Shown: in pieces, positions 1 through 8,777 of the stretch
Layout of the letters: the number at the start of each line of letters is the position of its first letter
Numbering within the stretch: the first letter of the stretch is position 1
Source: Asticcacaulis sp. SL142
GTDB lineage: Bacteria > Pseudomonadota > Alphaproteobacteria > Caulobacterales > Caulobacteraceae
Reading direction: 5' to 3'
Assembly: GCF_026625745.1 (NCBI RefSeq)
Contig: NZ_CP113061.1
Coordinates: forward strand, 1,947,501-2,011,500
Length of the DNA: 64,000 bases
Position numbers and translations under genes: made by a program
The notes under the pieces: model-generated
The model's database searches: none
Told to the model about the DNA's origin: nothing
Seen by the model: the letters and a program-made list of their open reading frames with translations, nothing else

Positions 1-560
1 AAAAGCTGCAAGAGCGTCTGGCGAAGCTCGCCGGTGGTGTTGCCGTGATCCGCGTCGGTGGTTCGACCGAAGTCGAAGTTAAGGAAAAGAAGGACCGCGT
101 CGATGACGCCCTGAACGCGACCCGCGCCGCCGTTGACGAAGGTATCGTCCCCGGTGGTGGTACGGCGCTGCTGAAGGCATCGCTGGCCCTGACCGACCTT
201 AAGGGTGACAATGATGACCAAACCGCCGGCATCAACATCGTCCGTCGCGCCCTGCAGGCCCCGATCCGTCAGATCGTGGAAAATGCCGGCGTCGAAGGCT
301 CGATCGTTGTGGGTAAGGTTCTGGACAATGCTTCGCCGACCTTTGGCTTCAACGCTCAGACCGAGCAGTATGTCGACCTCGTCGCTGACGGCGTGATCGA
401 CCCGGCCAAGGTTGTGCGTACAGCTCTGCAAGACGCGGCGTCCGTGTCGGGCCTGCTGATCACCACCGAAGCGGCTGTGGTCGAGTCCCCTAAGAAGGAA
501 TCGGCAGCGCCTCAAATGGGCGGCGGCGGCATGGGCGGCATGGGTGGTATGGATTTCTAA
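1..560 (+). CDS. groEL: Chaperonin GroEL, C-terminal part (cut by window start)
   Basis: This is the last 185 or so codons of the 60 kDa chaperonin; the reading frame is open from base 3, so the gene begins outside the window. GroEL forms the double-ring cytosolic folding chamber that works with GroES. The visible part covers the end of the apical/intermediate region and the equatorial ATPase domain, with the conserved stretch [14 protein letters not shown] and the typical flexible Gly-Met-rich tail ending [11 protein letters not shown]. Two hairpins follow, the second a good rho-independent terminator, so groEL ends its operon here. Identification is secure; only the missing 5' end limits it. 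Confidence 0.98.
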   Translation, partial: KLQERLAKLAGGVAVIRVGGSTEVEVKEKKDRVDDALNATRAAVDEGIVPGGGTALLKASLALTDLKGDNDDQTAGINIVRRALQAPIRQIVENAGVEGSIVVGKVLDNASPTFGFNAQTEQYVDLVADGVIDPAKVVRTALQDAASVSGLLITTEAAVVESPKKESAAPQMGGGGMGGMGGMDF

Positions 561-566
561 TCCATT

Positions 567-608
567 CGGGGAAAAGTCCTTCGCTAACGCTCAGTGTACT
601 TTTCCCCG
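567..608 (+). terminator. Hairpin after groEL
   Basis: An 11-bp perfect inverted repeat (CGGGGAAAAGT at 567-577 and its complement at 598-608) follows the groEL stop directly. No T-run comes after it, so it may be a 3'-end stabilising or rho-dependent structure rather than an intrinsic terminator. Confidence 0.55.
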
Positions 609-670
609 GCTCATTATCGAGATCATTTTTTCGGGCCAAGCCCTGCAAAAATGCTCACATGTTAATTGGA

Positions 671-700
671 AAGAGCGGGTCGAAAGGCCCGCTCTTTTTT
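671..700 (+). terminator. Rho-independent terminator of groEL
   Basis: The stem AAGAGCGGGTC pairs across a 4-base loop with GGCCCGCTCTT and is followed by a run of T. The same stem with a different loop recurs at 3597-3627 after the PhoX gene. Confidence 0.9.
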
Positions 701-828
701 ATGTATTTAATGGCGATGCTTGAAAATATATTCGGAATTGTTGAGTTAAATAATAATGCAATTTTGCATAGAAACCTTATTTTAATTTAGTCATAATTGA
801 TACGTTATTTGAATAAGGAATGACAGTT

Positions 829-999
829 ATGACCTTTGATTTTTCAAAGATTGATGTAGATACGCTTTATACTTATTGTGAGCGTATATTTACTATGGAC
901 AAACATTCCGATCTCGACCTGTCTCTTGCGAAAGCGGAATTGCAGCCCGCCATTGACGCTGCTGCGGTCGATCATCCTCAATTTTCCCGCTTCCAGTAA
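829..999 (+). CDS. Hypothetical 56-residue protein
   Basis: A short ORF starts at an ATG with an AAGGA-type ribosome site about 9 bases upstream and encodes 56 residues (start MTFDFSKIDVDTLYTYCER, end HPQFSRFQ). It is acidic, has no signal peptide or membrane segment, and I do not recognise a family. It sits in an AT-rich stretch between the groEL terminator and the PhoX gene, whose base composition differs from its neighbours. It could be a genuine small gene or the remnant of a longer one. The good ribosome site favours translation. Confidence 0.5.
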   Translation: MTFDFSKIDVDTLYTYCERIFTMDKHSDLDLSLAKAELQPAIDAAAVDHPQFSRFQ

Positions 1000-1117
1000 A
1001 TGGGGTGATCAGACCGCGACCTTGAACCCATCTGTCACAAAACAAATACAGACCTGGTAAAAGACCTACACACAACAAGGTCATTAATTACCCTCCACAC
1101 ACTTTTTGGAGGGCGCT

Positions 1118-3571
1118 GTGTCCGATATCAAACTTACCGGTCGTCATGATGACGGCGATTTTCAGTTAAATACATCGAACAACCCAAGCCTGAGCGATGT
1201 TATCGAACAGCGTAATTCCCGCCGCCAGATTCTGGGCGGTATGGCCTCAGTCGCCGCCCTGTTCGGCCTGAGCGCCTGCGGCAGCGATGACGACGACAAG
1301 GCACCGCTGGCCGTAGTATCGGCGGGCGGCGCAGGCGCCACCACCTCTGGCCGCATGGTTACCCTGACCGGTACGGCGTCAGGTTCGTCCAGCGTATCCT
1401 GGACGCAAGTGTCTGGTCCGGCGGTTACGCTATCTGGTGCTGATACCGCCACCGCCACCTTCATGGCCCCCAGCGTTTCGGCAGCCACTCCGCTGGTGTT
1501 CAGCTTTACGGCTAAGAACACAGCGGGCTTTCCATCTTCGGCCAACGCGACCGTAACGGTCAGCCCCGCGGTGCTGGGCTTCACCGCCGTGGCCAAGAAC
1601 AAAAACGACATCGTCACGGTACCCGAAGGCTATACGGTTTCGGTACTTTACCGTCTGGGCGACCCAATCCTGGCAGGCGTTGCGGCCTATGCCAATGATG
1701 GTTCCGACACCAACTTTGCCGGGCGCGCTGGCGACCACCACGACGGCATGGCCTATTTCGGCCTGGCGGCCACGGGTACGGCGCGCGATGTCAATAGCTC
1801 GACCCGCGGGCTTTTGGTCATGAACCATGAAAACATCACCGCACCGTACCTGCACGTGAACGGCGTTACCGCCGGGGCCACACGTCTGGAATCCGAGGCC
1901 ATCAAGGAAATCGAATGTCACGGCGTCGCCGTGGTCGAAGTGACCCGCGCCTCTACCGGTGCCTGGAACTATGTTCAGGGTGGTGCGCTCAACCGCCGTA
2001 TTACGCCGCTGACGCCGATGGTGTTCAACGGACCGGTGCGCGGCGACGATCAAATCAAGACCGTCTATTCGACGAACGGCACCGCCGGTCGCGGCACGAT
2101 CAACAACTGCGCTAACGGCGTCAATGCCTGGGGCACCTATCTGACCTGCGAAGAAAACTGGGCCGGTTACTTCCGCCGCGCCGCCGGTGACAACGCCAAC
2201 CGCAGCGCCAAACAAGTGACATCGCTTAACCGTTATGGCGTGACACAAGGCGCTGCCGGGGCCAATAACTGGGCCACGGTCACCGCCGCCAATGCCGCCG
2301 ATCAGGCCAATTTCTCAAAGTGGAATGTCACGGTCGACACCACCAAGGCGGCTGATGGCACCGGCGATTACCGCTTTGAGGCCAATCAGTACGGTTGGGT
2401 GGTCGAAATCGATCCGTATAATGCCAATTCAACCCCGCGTAAGCGCACCGCGCTTGGCCGCATGGGCCATGAAGGGGCCTGGCCTGCCAACTTCGTCGCC
2501 GGTCGTAAGCCGGTCTTCTATATGGGCGACGACTCGCGCGGCGAATATTTCTATAAGTTCGTGTCGGCAACCCCTTGGGATGCGGCGGATGCCAACGCCA
2601 GCGATCGTCTGGCCGTCGGTGACAAATACCTCGATAACGGCACGCTCTATGTCGCCCGCTTCGATGCCACGGGTCAGGGCGCTTGGTTGCCGCTGGTCTT
2701 TGGCACCGGTGTTCTGACCGCCGCCAATCCGACCTACGCCTTCGCCAATCAGGCCGATGTGCTGATCAATACCCGTCTGGCCGCCGACGTGCTGGGTGCG
2801 ACCAAGATGGACCGTCCGGAATGGGCCGCCGTCAACCCCGCCAATGGCGAGGTTTACCTGACCCTGACCAACAACAATGCCTCGAACCGTCCTCTGGCCG
2901 GCACCAACGCCGCCAACCCGCGTCACTACAATGATCCGGTCGGTGCTTCGAACAACTTCGGCAACCCGAACGGTCATATCATCCGTCTCAAGGAAGCCGC
3001 CAATAACCCGGAATCAACCGCCTTCCAGTGGGATATCTACCTGTTCGGGGCTGGGGCTGATCTGGATGCCACCAACATCAACATCTCCGGCCTTGATGCC
3101 ACCAACGATTTCTCCAGCCCTGATGGTCTGTGGTTCTCACGCCCCAGCAATGCCGCCGGTCTGGTCAATCCGCTGCTGTGGATTCAAACCGACGACGGTG
3201 CTTATACGGACGTGACGAACTGCATGATGCTGGCGGCCATGCCAGGTACGGTCGGCGATGGTGCTGCGCGCACCATCACCAACACCGGCTCGGGTGGGGC
3301 TACGGCCACGCAGGCCACCTTTGTCGGTAAGGCACCGGGCATGCAGCTTCGCCGCTTCCTGGTCGGGCCAAAGGAATGTGAGATCACCGGCATTGACTCG
3401 ACGCCGGACGGTCGCACCCTGTTTGTTAACATCCAGCATCCGGGTGAAGGTGGCTCGGCATCGGCTCCGTCGTCCAACTGGCCTTACAGCCAGTCCGGCA
3501 CGGCGGCAGGTCGTCCGCGCTCAGCCACAATCGTCATCACCAAAAATGACGGCGGCGTGGTCGCTCTGTAA
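1118..3571 (+). CDS. PhoX-family (DUF839) phosphatase, Tat-exported
   Basis: The protein has about 817 residues and belongs to the PhoX/DUF839 family of calcium- and iron-dependent alkaline phosphatases, which release phosphate from organic esters outside the cytoplasm. I start it at GTG 1118 because GGAGGG lies just upstream; a TTG 12 bases earlier is also in frame. A Tat-type signal (SRRQILGG) runs into LFGLSAC, a probable lipobox. An Ig/PKD-like domain with WTQVSGPAVTLSGADTATA follows, before the PhoX propeller. Family motifs include MNHEN, YLTCEENWAGYF, GHEGAWP, YMGDDSRGEYFYKF, SPDGLWF and PDGRTLFVNIQHPGE. The added N-terminal Ig-like domain is the less usual part. The gene stands alone between two look-alike terminators. 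A role in phosphate scavenging is inferred from the family. Confidence 0.9.
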   Translation: MSDIKLTGRHDDGDFQLNTSNNPSLSDVIEQRNSRRQILGGMASVAALFGLSACGSDDDDKAPLAVVSAGGAGATTSGRMVTLTGTASGSSSVSWTQVSGPAVTLSGADTATATFMAPSVSAATPLVFSFTAKNTAGFPSSANATVTVSPAVLGFTAVAKNKNDIVTVPEGYTVSVLYRLGDPILAGVAAYANDGSDTNFAGRAGDHHDGMAYFGLAATGTARDVNSSTRGLLVMNHENITAPYLHVNGVTAGATRLESEAIKEIECHGVAVVEVTRASTGAWNYVQGGALNRRITPLTPMVFNGPVRGDDQIKTVYSTNGTAGRGTINNCANGVNAWGTYLTCEENWAGYFRRAAGDNANRSAKQVTSLNRYGVTQGAAGANNWATVTAANAADQANFSKWNVTVDTTKAADGTGDYRFEANQYGWVVEIDPYNANSTPRKRTALGRMGHEGAWPANFVAGRKPVFYMGDDSRGEYFYKFVSATPWDAADANASDRLAVGDKYLDNGTLYVARFDATGQGAWLPLVFGTGVLTAANPTYAFANQADVLINTRLAADVLGATKMDRPEWAAVNPANGEVYLTLTNNNASNRPLAGTNAANPRHYNDPVGASNNFGNPNGHIIRLKEAANNPESTAFQWDIYLFGAGADLDATNINISGLDATNDFSSPDGLWFSRPSNAAGLVNPLLWIQTDDGAYTDVTNCMMLAAMPGTVGDGAARTITNTGSGGATATQATFVGKAPGMQLRRFLVGPKECEITGIDSTPDGRTLFVNIQHPGEGGSASAPSSNWPYSQSGTAAGRPRSATIVITKNDGGVVAL

Positions 3572-3596
3572 GCGCGAAGTCTTAAATTCGTCTGGA

Positions 3597-3627
3597 AAGA
3601 GCGGGTCATATGGCCCGCTCTTTTTTT
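3597..3627 (+). terminator. Rho-independent terminator after the PhoX gene
   Basis: The stem AAGAGCGGGTC/GGCCCGCTCTT has a short ATAT loop and a T-run. The stem is identical to that of the groEL terminator at 671-700. Confidence 0.9.
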
Positions 3628-3695
3628 GTTGGTTAGTGGCTTGCCAAGCCGTCAAGGAATTTTGATACTCCCCTAAATTACGGAGTAAAAACGGC

Positions 3696-4388
3696 ATGAG
3701 ACGTCATTTTTTGTTAGGCGCACTGGGGTTTGTGGGCGCGGGTTTAAGCGCCTGTTTTCAGCCGCCGGAAGCCCCGAAAAAGCCGGAGCCCAAGAAACCG
3801 GCGGTCATGCCGACTCCGCCACCACCGCCCCCTCCGCCGGTTTTACCCGATATCACGACCGTGGCGCTTGAAACCTCCAAGGGCGAAATCGTCATTGAGC
3901 TTTACGGCAAAAAGGCTCCGATCACGGTCGCTAATTTCCTGCGCTACGTCGATTCCGGTAAGTTCGAAGGCGCTAATTTCTGGCGGGCTATGAAGTCCTA
4001 TAAGGGCGGCTTTGTGCAGGCCACCGCCAACGGCCATAAGTTCCCGCCCATTGCCCATGAATCGACTAAAATGACCGGCCTGACCCACACGGACGGTACG
4101 ATTTCCATGGCCCGTTATGATGTCGGCACAGCCTCAAACGGTTTTACCATCTCGGTTGGCGACATGACCTATATGGATGCCGGCAAGGACGACCCGGACG
4201 GTTTCGCCGCGTTCGGCAAGGTCACCAAGGGCATGGATGTGGTCAAAAAAATCCTGAACGGCAAGATCACCAAAGAAAAATTCGAAAGCGGCTGGGACGG
4301 GCAAATGCTGGCCGAGCCGGTCACCATCCTGTCGGCCAAACGTATTGACGGATCAAAGCCGCCTGCGCCGGTAACCACGCCGGATTAG
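3696..4388 (+). CDS. Cyclophilin-type peptidyl-prolyl isomerase, lipoprotein
   Basis: A 230-residue protein with a lipoprotein-like N-terminus (LGFVGAGLSAC), then a Pro/Lys-rich linker (residues 25-50) and a cyclophilin domain (about 53-218). Cyclophilins catalyse cis-trans isomerisation of prolyl bonds; here it would fold proteins in the periplasm. The domain opens with the family start TSKGEIVIELYGKKAPITVANFL. The active-site Arg survives in NFWRAM (usual FHRV) and the Gln in GFVQA. The usual GSQFFI block is replaced by SNGFTISVG, so this is a divergent branch of the family. A dedicated terminator precedes it, and it meets the metallophosphoesterase tail to tail. Confidence 0.87.
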   Translation: MRRHFLLGALGFVGAGLSACFQPPEAPKKPEPKKPAVMPTPPPPPPPPVLPDITTVALETSKGEIVIELYGKKAPITVANFLRYVDSGKFEGANFWRAMKSYKGGFVQATANGHKFPPIAHESTKMTGLTHTDGTISMARYDVGTASNGFTISVGDMTYMDAGKDDPDGFAAFGKVTKGMDVVKKILNGKITKEKFESGWDGQMLAEPVTILSAKRIDGSKPPAPVTTPD

Positions 4389-4397
4389 GTGATAAAC

Positions 4398-5168
4398 CTA
4401 CTTACTATGACTCATGGCTTCAAAGATCGTGAATTGCCCTCTGTCATATCTGAGCATGTCGATACGCACGCTGGTGGGCGCAAAGTTCAAGATATTAAAG
4501 CCGTGAGGCTGCCGGCGGATGCGGTGCGACATGCCGGTCGAGGCATTGAGAAACAAGGTCGTATGCCCGTCCATGACGCGCGGCTCGATATAGGCATGGT
4601 GCTGATGACCAGCCAGCACGACATCGACCTTAGCCTCATCGACCGCCGATAAGAACCGCCGCACGTTGAACAGGCTGACATCAAGTGGAAAGTCCTTGGA
4701 GTTCATGGCCGGATGATGAACCGTGACCACCCGCCACGGCGCAGTTGAGGCCGCAAAGGTGCGCTTGATGTCACGGCACTGGGGGCGGCTGATTGAGCCA
4801 TTGGCCCAGTTCCAGTGCGGCAGGATCATGCGGGCCGAATTGATGCCCTTGACCTGCACCAGTTCCGACTGAAACTGCGGATTCAGTTCCTGAGCAATAA
4901 AGCGCTTATAGCGGCCAAACGGGCTGATGAAACGCTCAAGGTCCATACCGGGCAGGTCGTGGTTACCGGGGATGCATAACAACGGGCAGGTCAGGCGCGA
5001 GAAGAAGGCTTGCGCTTGCTCGAACTCATCGACCGTCGCCGACTGGGTGATATCGCCGCTGGCAATCACCAGATCAAGCTCCGCCCCGTTCAGATGGGCC
5101 AGCAAAGCATCGCGCACCTCATCTTCGTGGGCCCCGAAATGCAGGTCGGAAATATGGGCTATCTTCAT
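4398..5168 (-). CDS. Metallophosphoesterase (calcineurin-like)
   Basis: A 256-residue cytoplasmic metallophosphoesterase with all metal-site blocks in order: DLHFG near residue 9, SGDIT near 37, PGNHDLPG near 68, VHHPA near 150 and GHQHH near 191. Such enzymes use a two-metal centre to hydrolyse phosphomono- or diesters; this short form resembles the class III cyclic-nucleotide phosphodiesterase group, but the substrate cannot be read from sequence. Its ATG overlaps the stop of the upstream lipid-kinase-like gene by four bases (ATGA), so the two are translationally coupled. A joint role in lipid or phosphate turnover is inferred only. Confidence 0.88.
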   Translation of the reverse strand: MKIAHISDLHFGAHEDEVRDALLAHLNGAELDLVIASGDITQSATVDEFEQAQAFFSRLTCPLLCIPGNHDLPGMDLERFISPFGRYKRFIAQELNPQFQSELVQVKGINSARMILPHWNWANGSISRPQCRDIKRTFAASTAPWRVVTVHHPAMNSKDFPLDVSLFNVRRFLSAVDEAKVDVVLAGHQHHAYIEPRVMDGHTTLFLNASTGMSHRIRRQPHGFNILNFAPTSVRIDMLRYDRGQFTIFEAMSHSK

Positions 5169-6085
5169 GCTGCCTCCGCATCCTTGGGCTGCGGGACCAG
5201 CATCTGGATATGGCGCGGCTTAATCGTGAACACAAGCGGCGTCATCAGTTCGGCGACCTCGCCGTCAATCGACACCAGTTCCTTTTTGCGGTGGGTATTG
5301 AGCGTCATGCGCTTACCGATCTGCTCTGACAGGTCAGGGTCTTTCATCCAGTTGCCGATCATCAGGCGCAACAAAAACCGAAAATGTGACAGACGCGATT
5401 TGGTCGTTGAGGCATAGATGGCCAGCTCGCCCCCTTGTAAAGACTGGCGCTTAAAATTGCTTTCGGTCCAGCTTGTTGTCTCGGCAAAGCGGTTATTGGA
5501 AATCACCACCGCCGCGGCCCGAAATTTAAAGCGCGCCCCGTCGATCTGAAGTCTGATACGCTGGCGTTTGTTCTTATCCAGGTGATCGACCACAAACAGG
5601 AACAGACGCGGGATTAGCAGAATATTATAGCGCGTGCGGTTTTCTTCGCGAAACACCGACGCCTGCGGCATGGTGCCGATACTGGCGCAGCATAGGAAAA
5701 TCTCGCCATTGACAAAACCGGCATCAACATCCTGAATTTCATGACCTTCGCCGTAGGCCGATAGCGCCGCCTGCAACGAATTGAGGTTCAAATCCTTGGC
5801 CATCAGGTTCATGGTGCCGAACGGCAAAACGCCAAAGGCCTTTTTATTACCCACCAAGGCTGAGGCCGTTTCGCGGATAGTGCCGTCACCTCCGCCGATC
5901 AGCAGAGGCGCATCGGATTTGGCCATCCGCGCCAAAGTCTCAGCCATGTCTTCGGGCTCACAGAAACACAGCTCGTTTACGGCAATGCCACTGGCCTCGA
6001 TCGCACTTTCAATCGCCGGCTGGCCCATATTGAGTACCGTGCCGGAGCGGTTATTGATGAGTATGTTGTAGCCGATATCAGCCAT
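5165..6085 (-). CDS. Diacylglycerol/sphingosine kinase-family lipid kinase
   Basis: A 306-residue protein of the DAGK catalytic family (YegS/DgkB-like). The N-terminal ATP-binding lobe carries IGGGDGTIRETASAL near residues 62-77 and VLPFGTMNLMAKDL near 86-99, the nucleotide-binding signatures of the family; the C-terminal half is the beta-sandwich lobe. It would phosphorylate a membrane lipid such as diacylglycerol at the inner leaflet. It is the first gene of a two-gene operon with the metallophosphoesterase (ATGA overlap). Which lipid is used is not visible. Confidence 0.87.
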   Translation of the reverse strand: MADIGYNILINNRSGTVLNMGQPAIESAIEASGIAVNELCFCEPEDMAETLARMAKSDAPLLIGGGDGTIRETASALVGNKKAFGVLPFGTMNLMAKDLNLNSLQAALSAYGEGHEIQDVDAGFVNGEIFLCCASIGTMPQASVFREENRTRYNILLIPRLFLFVVDHLDKNKRQRIRLQIDGARFKFRAAAVVISNNRFAETTSWTESNFKRQSLQGGELAIYASTTKSRLSHFRFLLRLMIGNWMKDPDLSEQIGKRMTLNTHRKKELVSIDGEVAELMTPLVFTIKPRHIQMLVPQPKDAEAA

Positions 6086-6144
6086 GACGCCCCTCTATTA
6101 ACAAAGGGTACAGTGGCCCACCCATATGCAAAAATTCAATAAGC

Positions 6145-6699
6145 TTAGTGCTTAACCGGACGGATCAGCGCAGTGTCATAGCCCAGTTCACCCGCCCGCT
6201 TTATGAGGGTCGTGCGTTCGTCCTCAGACAGATTGGCGGTGCGGCTTAATATCCATAAATACCGCCCGGACGGCTCACCGACGATCGCCCAACTGTAATC
6301 CTCGGCCCGATCCAGAACCCAGTAATCACCATAGAACGGGCCAAAGAACGACACCTTAAGTTTGGCATTCTGGCTGCCATCTACGACCTTAGCCTTGCCC
6401 TTAGCGGTGGAGGCAGGGCCGTCGACTGCGCCTTTGTGGCAGGTGTTGACCACCTCAATCTTGCCATCCGGTAAGGGGCCATAATGCGCCGTGACCGCTT
6501 CGCAGCCCTTTTCAAAGCCGTTTTCATAGCGGGCAATTTCGTACCACAGTCCCTGATAACGGGCGATATCGACAGCCTTAGCCGGCTGCGGCACCGCCGT
6601 ATTCCCCACTGGCCCACGCGACAGGGTCGAACAGCCGCTGACCAGCATCGCCGTGCCCAACAATACAGCGGGCATGATTACACTCATAGCTTTGCGCAT
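6145..6699 (-). CDS. Lipocalin family outer-membrane lipoprotein (Blc-like)
   Basis: A 184-residue bacterial lipocalin. I place the start at 6699 because AGGAG lies about 8 bases upstream and the encoded MRKAMSVIMPAVLLGTAML runs into a lipobox (VSGCS); a longer frame to 6870 overlaps the upstream regulator and has no such signal. The lipocalin signature YQGLWYEIARYENGFEKGC opens the barrel, and YWVLDRAEDYSWAIVGEPS is the typical end of Blc proteins. Blc binds lysophospholipids and other hydrophobic ligands on the outer membrane. It lies 49 bases after a response regulator in the same direction, so co-transcription is possible. Confidence 0.9.
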   Translation of the reverse strand: MRKAMSVIMPAVLLGTAMLVSGCSTLSRGPVGNTAVPQPAKAVDIARYQGLWYEIARYENGFEKGCEAVTAHYGPLPDGKIEVVNTCHKGAVDGPASTAKGKAKVVDGSQNAKLKVSFFGPFYGDYWVLDRAEDYSWAIVGEPSGRYLWILSRTANLSEDERTTLIKRAGELGYDTALIRPVKH

Positions 6700-6748
6700 G
6701 ATTATTCTCCTGATGCTTATTCGTTGGGATGACCGGATCGGTTCACAT

Positions 6749-7180
6749 TCAGGCCGATTTTGGCAACATACGCAGCAAGGCCAGCATATCGCCCAGGACA
6801 TCGAAATTGACCGGCTTAACGAGATGCAGATCGAAGCCCGCTTCAGCGGTTTTACGGCGCATGGCGTCATCGCCCCAGCCGGTCTGGGCTATAATTTTCA
6901 CGCTGCGGGTTTCAGGTGCGGCGCGTAAGCCCTGGCAGACCGCAATGCCATCCATGCCCGGCATACCGATATCGAGCAGGATCACATCGGGCCTGAACTC
7001 ACGCGCGATCTGAAGGGCGGTCGGGCCGTCATAGCAGGCCACAACTTCATCGCCCCAGCCTTCGATCGCCCATTTCAGCGTCATCGCCGACTGACGATTA
7101 TCATCGACCACCAGAACCCGCAGGCCGTTCTCAACTATGCCTTCGGGCCATGCCGCATCATCCGCTAAACTTACGTTCAT
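6749..7180 (-). CDS. Single-domain response regulator (CheY-like)
   Basis: A stand-alone receiver domain of about 143 residues. The acidic pocket (VLVVDDN), phosphoacceptor (VILLDIGMPGMDG), switch Thr region (IIAQTG) and conserved Lys (LVKPV) are all present, so it should be phosphorylated by a histidine kinase. There is no output domain; it probably works through protein contacts or a phosphorelay. The start is uncertain: ATG 7180 is used here, and GTG 7234 would add 18 residues. No partner kinase is adjacent, and the lipocalin gene follows in the same direction. Confidence 0.87.
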   Translation of the reverse strand: MNVSLADDAAWPEGIVENGLRVLVVDDNRQSAMTLKWAIEGWGDEVVACYDGPTALQIAREFRPDVILLDIGMPGMDGIAVCQGLRAAPETRSVKIIAQTGWGDDAMRRKTAEAGFDLHLVKPVNFDVLGDMLALLRMLPKSA

Positions 7181-7389
7181 CAATCTAACCAAAGCCTTAT
7201 CTGTCGTGTCCCTGCCACAGCGACACGGGATCACTTAGACGCCTGCCCATAAAAAATCAGTAGGGTAGCCCGACTTTGGCCGAAATTTCATCTTACTGAC
7301 ATTTTTGTGCGCCGCTTATAAGTTTTAACGTCCCGGCAATGACGTTTTGATAAGCTGTATGCGTGTTAATTGAAATCACGGTCTGGCCT

Positions 7390-7593
7390 ATGTCGTTTTT
7401 GTCCCGCCTTTATATGCCCAAAAAGCTGATGATCGCCGCCTGGGTCATGGTTGCGACCCTGTGTCTTGCCATGACGGCTCAGTATTTTTGGGCCGTGGAC
7501 ACGATCCGCTACGTCATGACGGTGGTTTACTATCTATTGTTGGATTACGCGTGGGCTAATATCCGCCGCGAATGGCAAAGGCTTGAGGATTAG
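7390..7593 (+). CDS. Small membrane protein, hypothetical
   Basis: A 67-residue protein from ATG 7390 (a GTG at 7363 would add nine residues). It starts MSFLSRLYMPKKLM, has one clear hydrophobic segment (IAAWVMVATLCLAMTA) and a second weaker one around YVMTVVYYLLLDYAWA, and ends with a charged tail RREWQRLED. This suggests two inner-membrane helices. I do not recognise a family. No strong ribosome site is visible. A terminator follows directly, which supports a real transcription unit. Confidence 0.55.
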   Translation: MSFLSRLYMPKKLMIAAWVMVATLCLAMTAQYFWAVDTIRYVMTVVYYLLLDYAWANIRREWQRLED

Positions 7594-7601
7594 TTTCTCG
7601 C

Positions 7602-7632
7602 AAAAAAAAAACGAGCCGTTCTGGCTCGTTTT
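7602..7632. terminator. Bidirectional terminator
   Basis: The stem AAAACGAGCC/GGCTCGTTTT has a 5-base loop, with an A-run before and T-rich sequence after. It can serve the small membrane protein on the + strand and the EF-hand gene on the - strand. Confidence 0.85.
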
Positions 7633-7689
7633 CGCTTTATAGACGCGCATTGAGTCCAAAAACCGCTACACACTTTTTGGCATGCGCTT

Positions 7690-8463
7690 TTATGCCGCCA
7701 CCGACGTGGTCGAGGTCTGCTTAGTGCCTTCCGACAGAGCCTGATAGATTGAGGTCATCCACTGGGCCGTCAGGTTGGCGATTTTAGACGCCGTTTCATC
7801 ACTAACGGTCGCATCGCTCACAGCCGCTTCGGTCGATGTCGCGGATGTGACCTCAGACGTCATTTGGGGCGGCGGCCCCTTCGGCGGACCATTAGCCTTC
7901 ATAGTCTCATCAAAGGCCGTTTTTTCGTCCTCAGTCACCGAACCATCGCCGTCGGCATCCATATGACTGAACAGTTCCTCGATCATGGATGTGTCGGCAC
8001 TGTCCTCAGATTCTGATGAGGCCAGCATTTCATCAAGACTAACTGTGCCGTCCTGATTGGTGTCCAGCTCATCAAAAGTTTGGGGCGCCTGACCGCCACC
8101 ACCGGAGGGCGGCGGGCCGGATGGACGTGTCCCTTCTTGTTGACCAGCTTCTTGGGCCTGCAACATGCCGCCCATGGTATCCGACGACATAGAACTGGTG
8201 AAAAACGCCAGACCTTCGTCTTCGGTGACCGAACCGTCACCGTCAGTATCCATGACCGAGAATCGTTCAGCCGCAGAAGACGTTGCCGAAGCGCTCGCCG
8301 AAGACGATTGCGCCTTGCCTGATTTGCTGGTGGCCTGCGAAGATTCCAGTTCTGCCAGGGTCATCTTGCCGTCCCCGTCGGCATCAATACTGCTGAACAG
8401 TTTTGAATGCATCTGCGACAGGGCGGTGCTGGAATAGGCAGATGTCGAACTACCGATCTGCAT
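7690..8463 (-). CDS. EF-hand calcium-binding protein with four EF hands
   Basis: A 257-residue acidic protein with four EF-hand loops: DADGDGKMTLAE (near residue 27), DTDGDGSVTEDE (near 73), DTNQDGTVSLDE (near 135) and DADGDGSVTEDE (near 168). Ser/Ala-rich and Pro/Gly-rich linkers separate them. There is no N-terminal signal peptide (start MQIGSSTSAYSSTALSQM). The architecture resembles proteins annotated as XopAW-type calcium-binding effectors, but nothing here shows a type III system, so I call it only by its domains. The start is supported by a very strong ribosome site (AAAGGAGGT). It is divergent from a second EF-hand gene at 8778 across a 314-base spacer. Confidence 0.88.
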   Translation of the reverse strand: MQIGSSTSAYSSTALSQMHSKLFSSIDADGDGKMTLAELESSQATSKSGKAQSSSASASATSSAAERFSVMDTDGDGSVTEDEGLAFFTSSMSSDTMGGMLQAQEAGQQEGTRPSGPPPSGGGGQAPQTFDELDTNQDGTVSLDEMLASSESEDSADTSMIEELFSHMDADGDGSVTEDEKTAFDETMKANGPPKGPPPQMTSEVTSATSTEAAVSDATVSDETASKIANLTAQWMTSIYQALSEGTKQTSTTSVAA

Positions 8464-8777
8464 ATGTACCTCCTTTTAGAGTTTCAGCCCAATTGCCAAA
8501 ACACCTAAAAAAGGCCAGCACTTACTTAACAACCCGTTGAATTAACAATCATTTCAATAACTACACAAAATCATGGCCATACCCATCAATATACAGGCAA
8601 TAAGCACCTGTTTATTTCAGCGAATACATAAAAACCTGTCGTTATTATCCGGCAGAATTGTCCGGCCTGCACATTTTTCGTCCCCGCTCTTATTATTTCC
8701 TTACGGACATCAAATCACCATGAAATCCCCGCACAGGTCAGCTTAGTTTGATACGTTTACTGATAACGGAATAACCC
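8464..8777. other. Divergent intergenic region between two EF-hand genes
   Basis: This AT-rich spacer should hold the promoters for the two divergent EF-hand genes. I see no further ORF with a ribosome site, no RNA gene and no convincing repeat in it. Confidence 0.5.

Noticed and set aside
710-790. 26-codon ORF before the 56-residue gene
   Set aside because: It has no ribosome site and lies in AT-rich DNA where short frames are common.
1021-1060. Possible Pho box upstream of the PhoX gene
   Set aside because: Only one half-site (CTGTCAC at 1032-1038) matches; the second half at the 11-base spacing is poor, so PhoB control is not supported by sequence.
1430-2248. Long minus-strand ORF inside the PhoX gene
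   Set aside because: It is antisense to a clear PhoX-family gene, rich in Gly/Arg/His as expected from a GC-rich shadow frame, with no recognisable motif.
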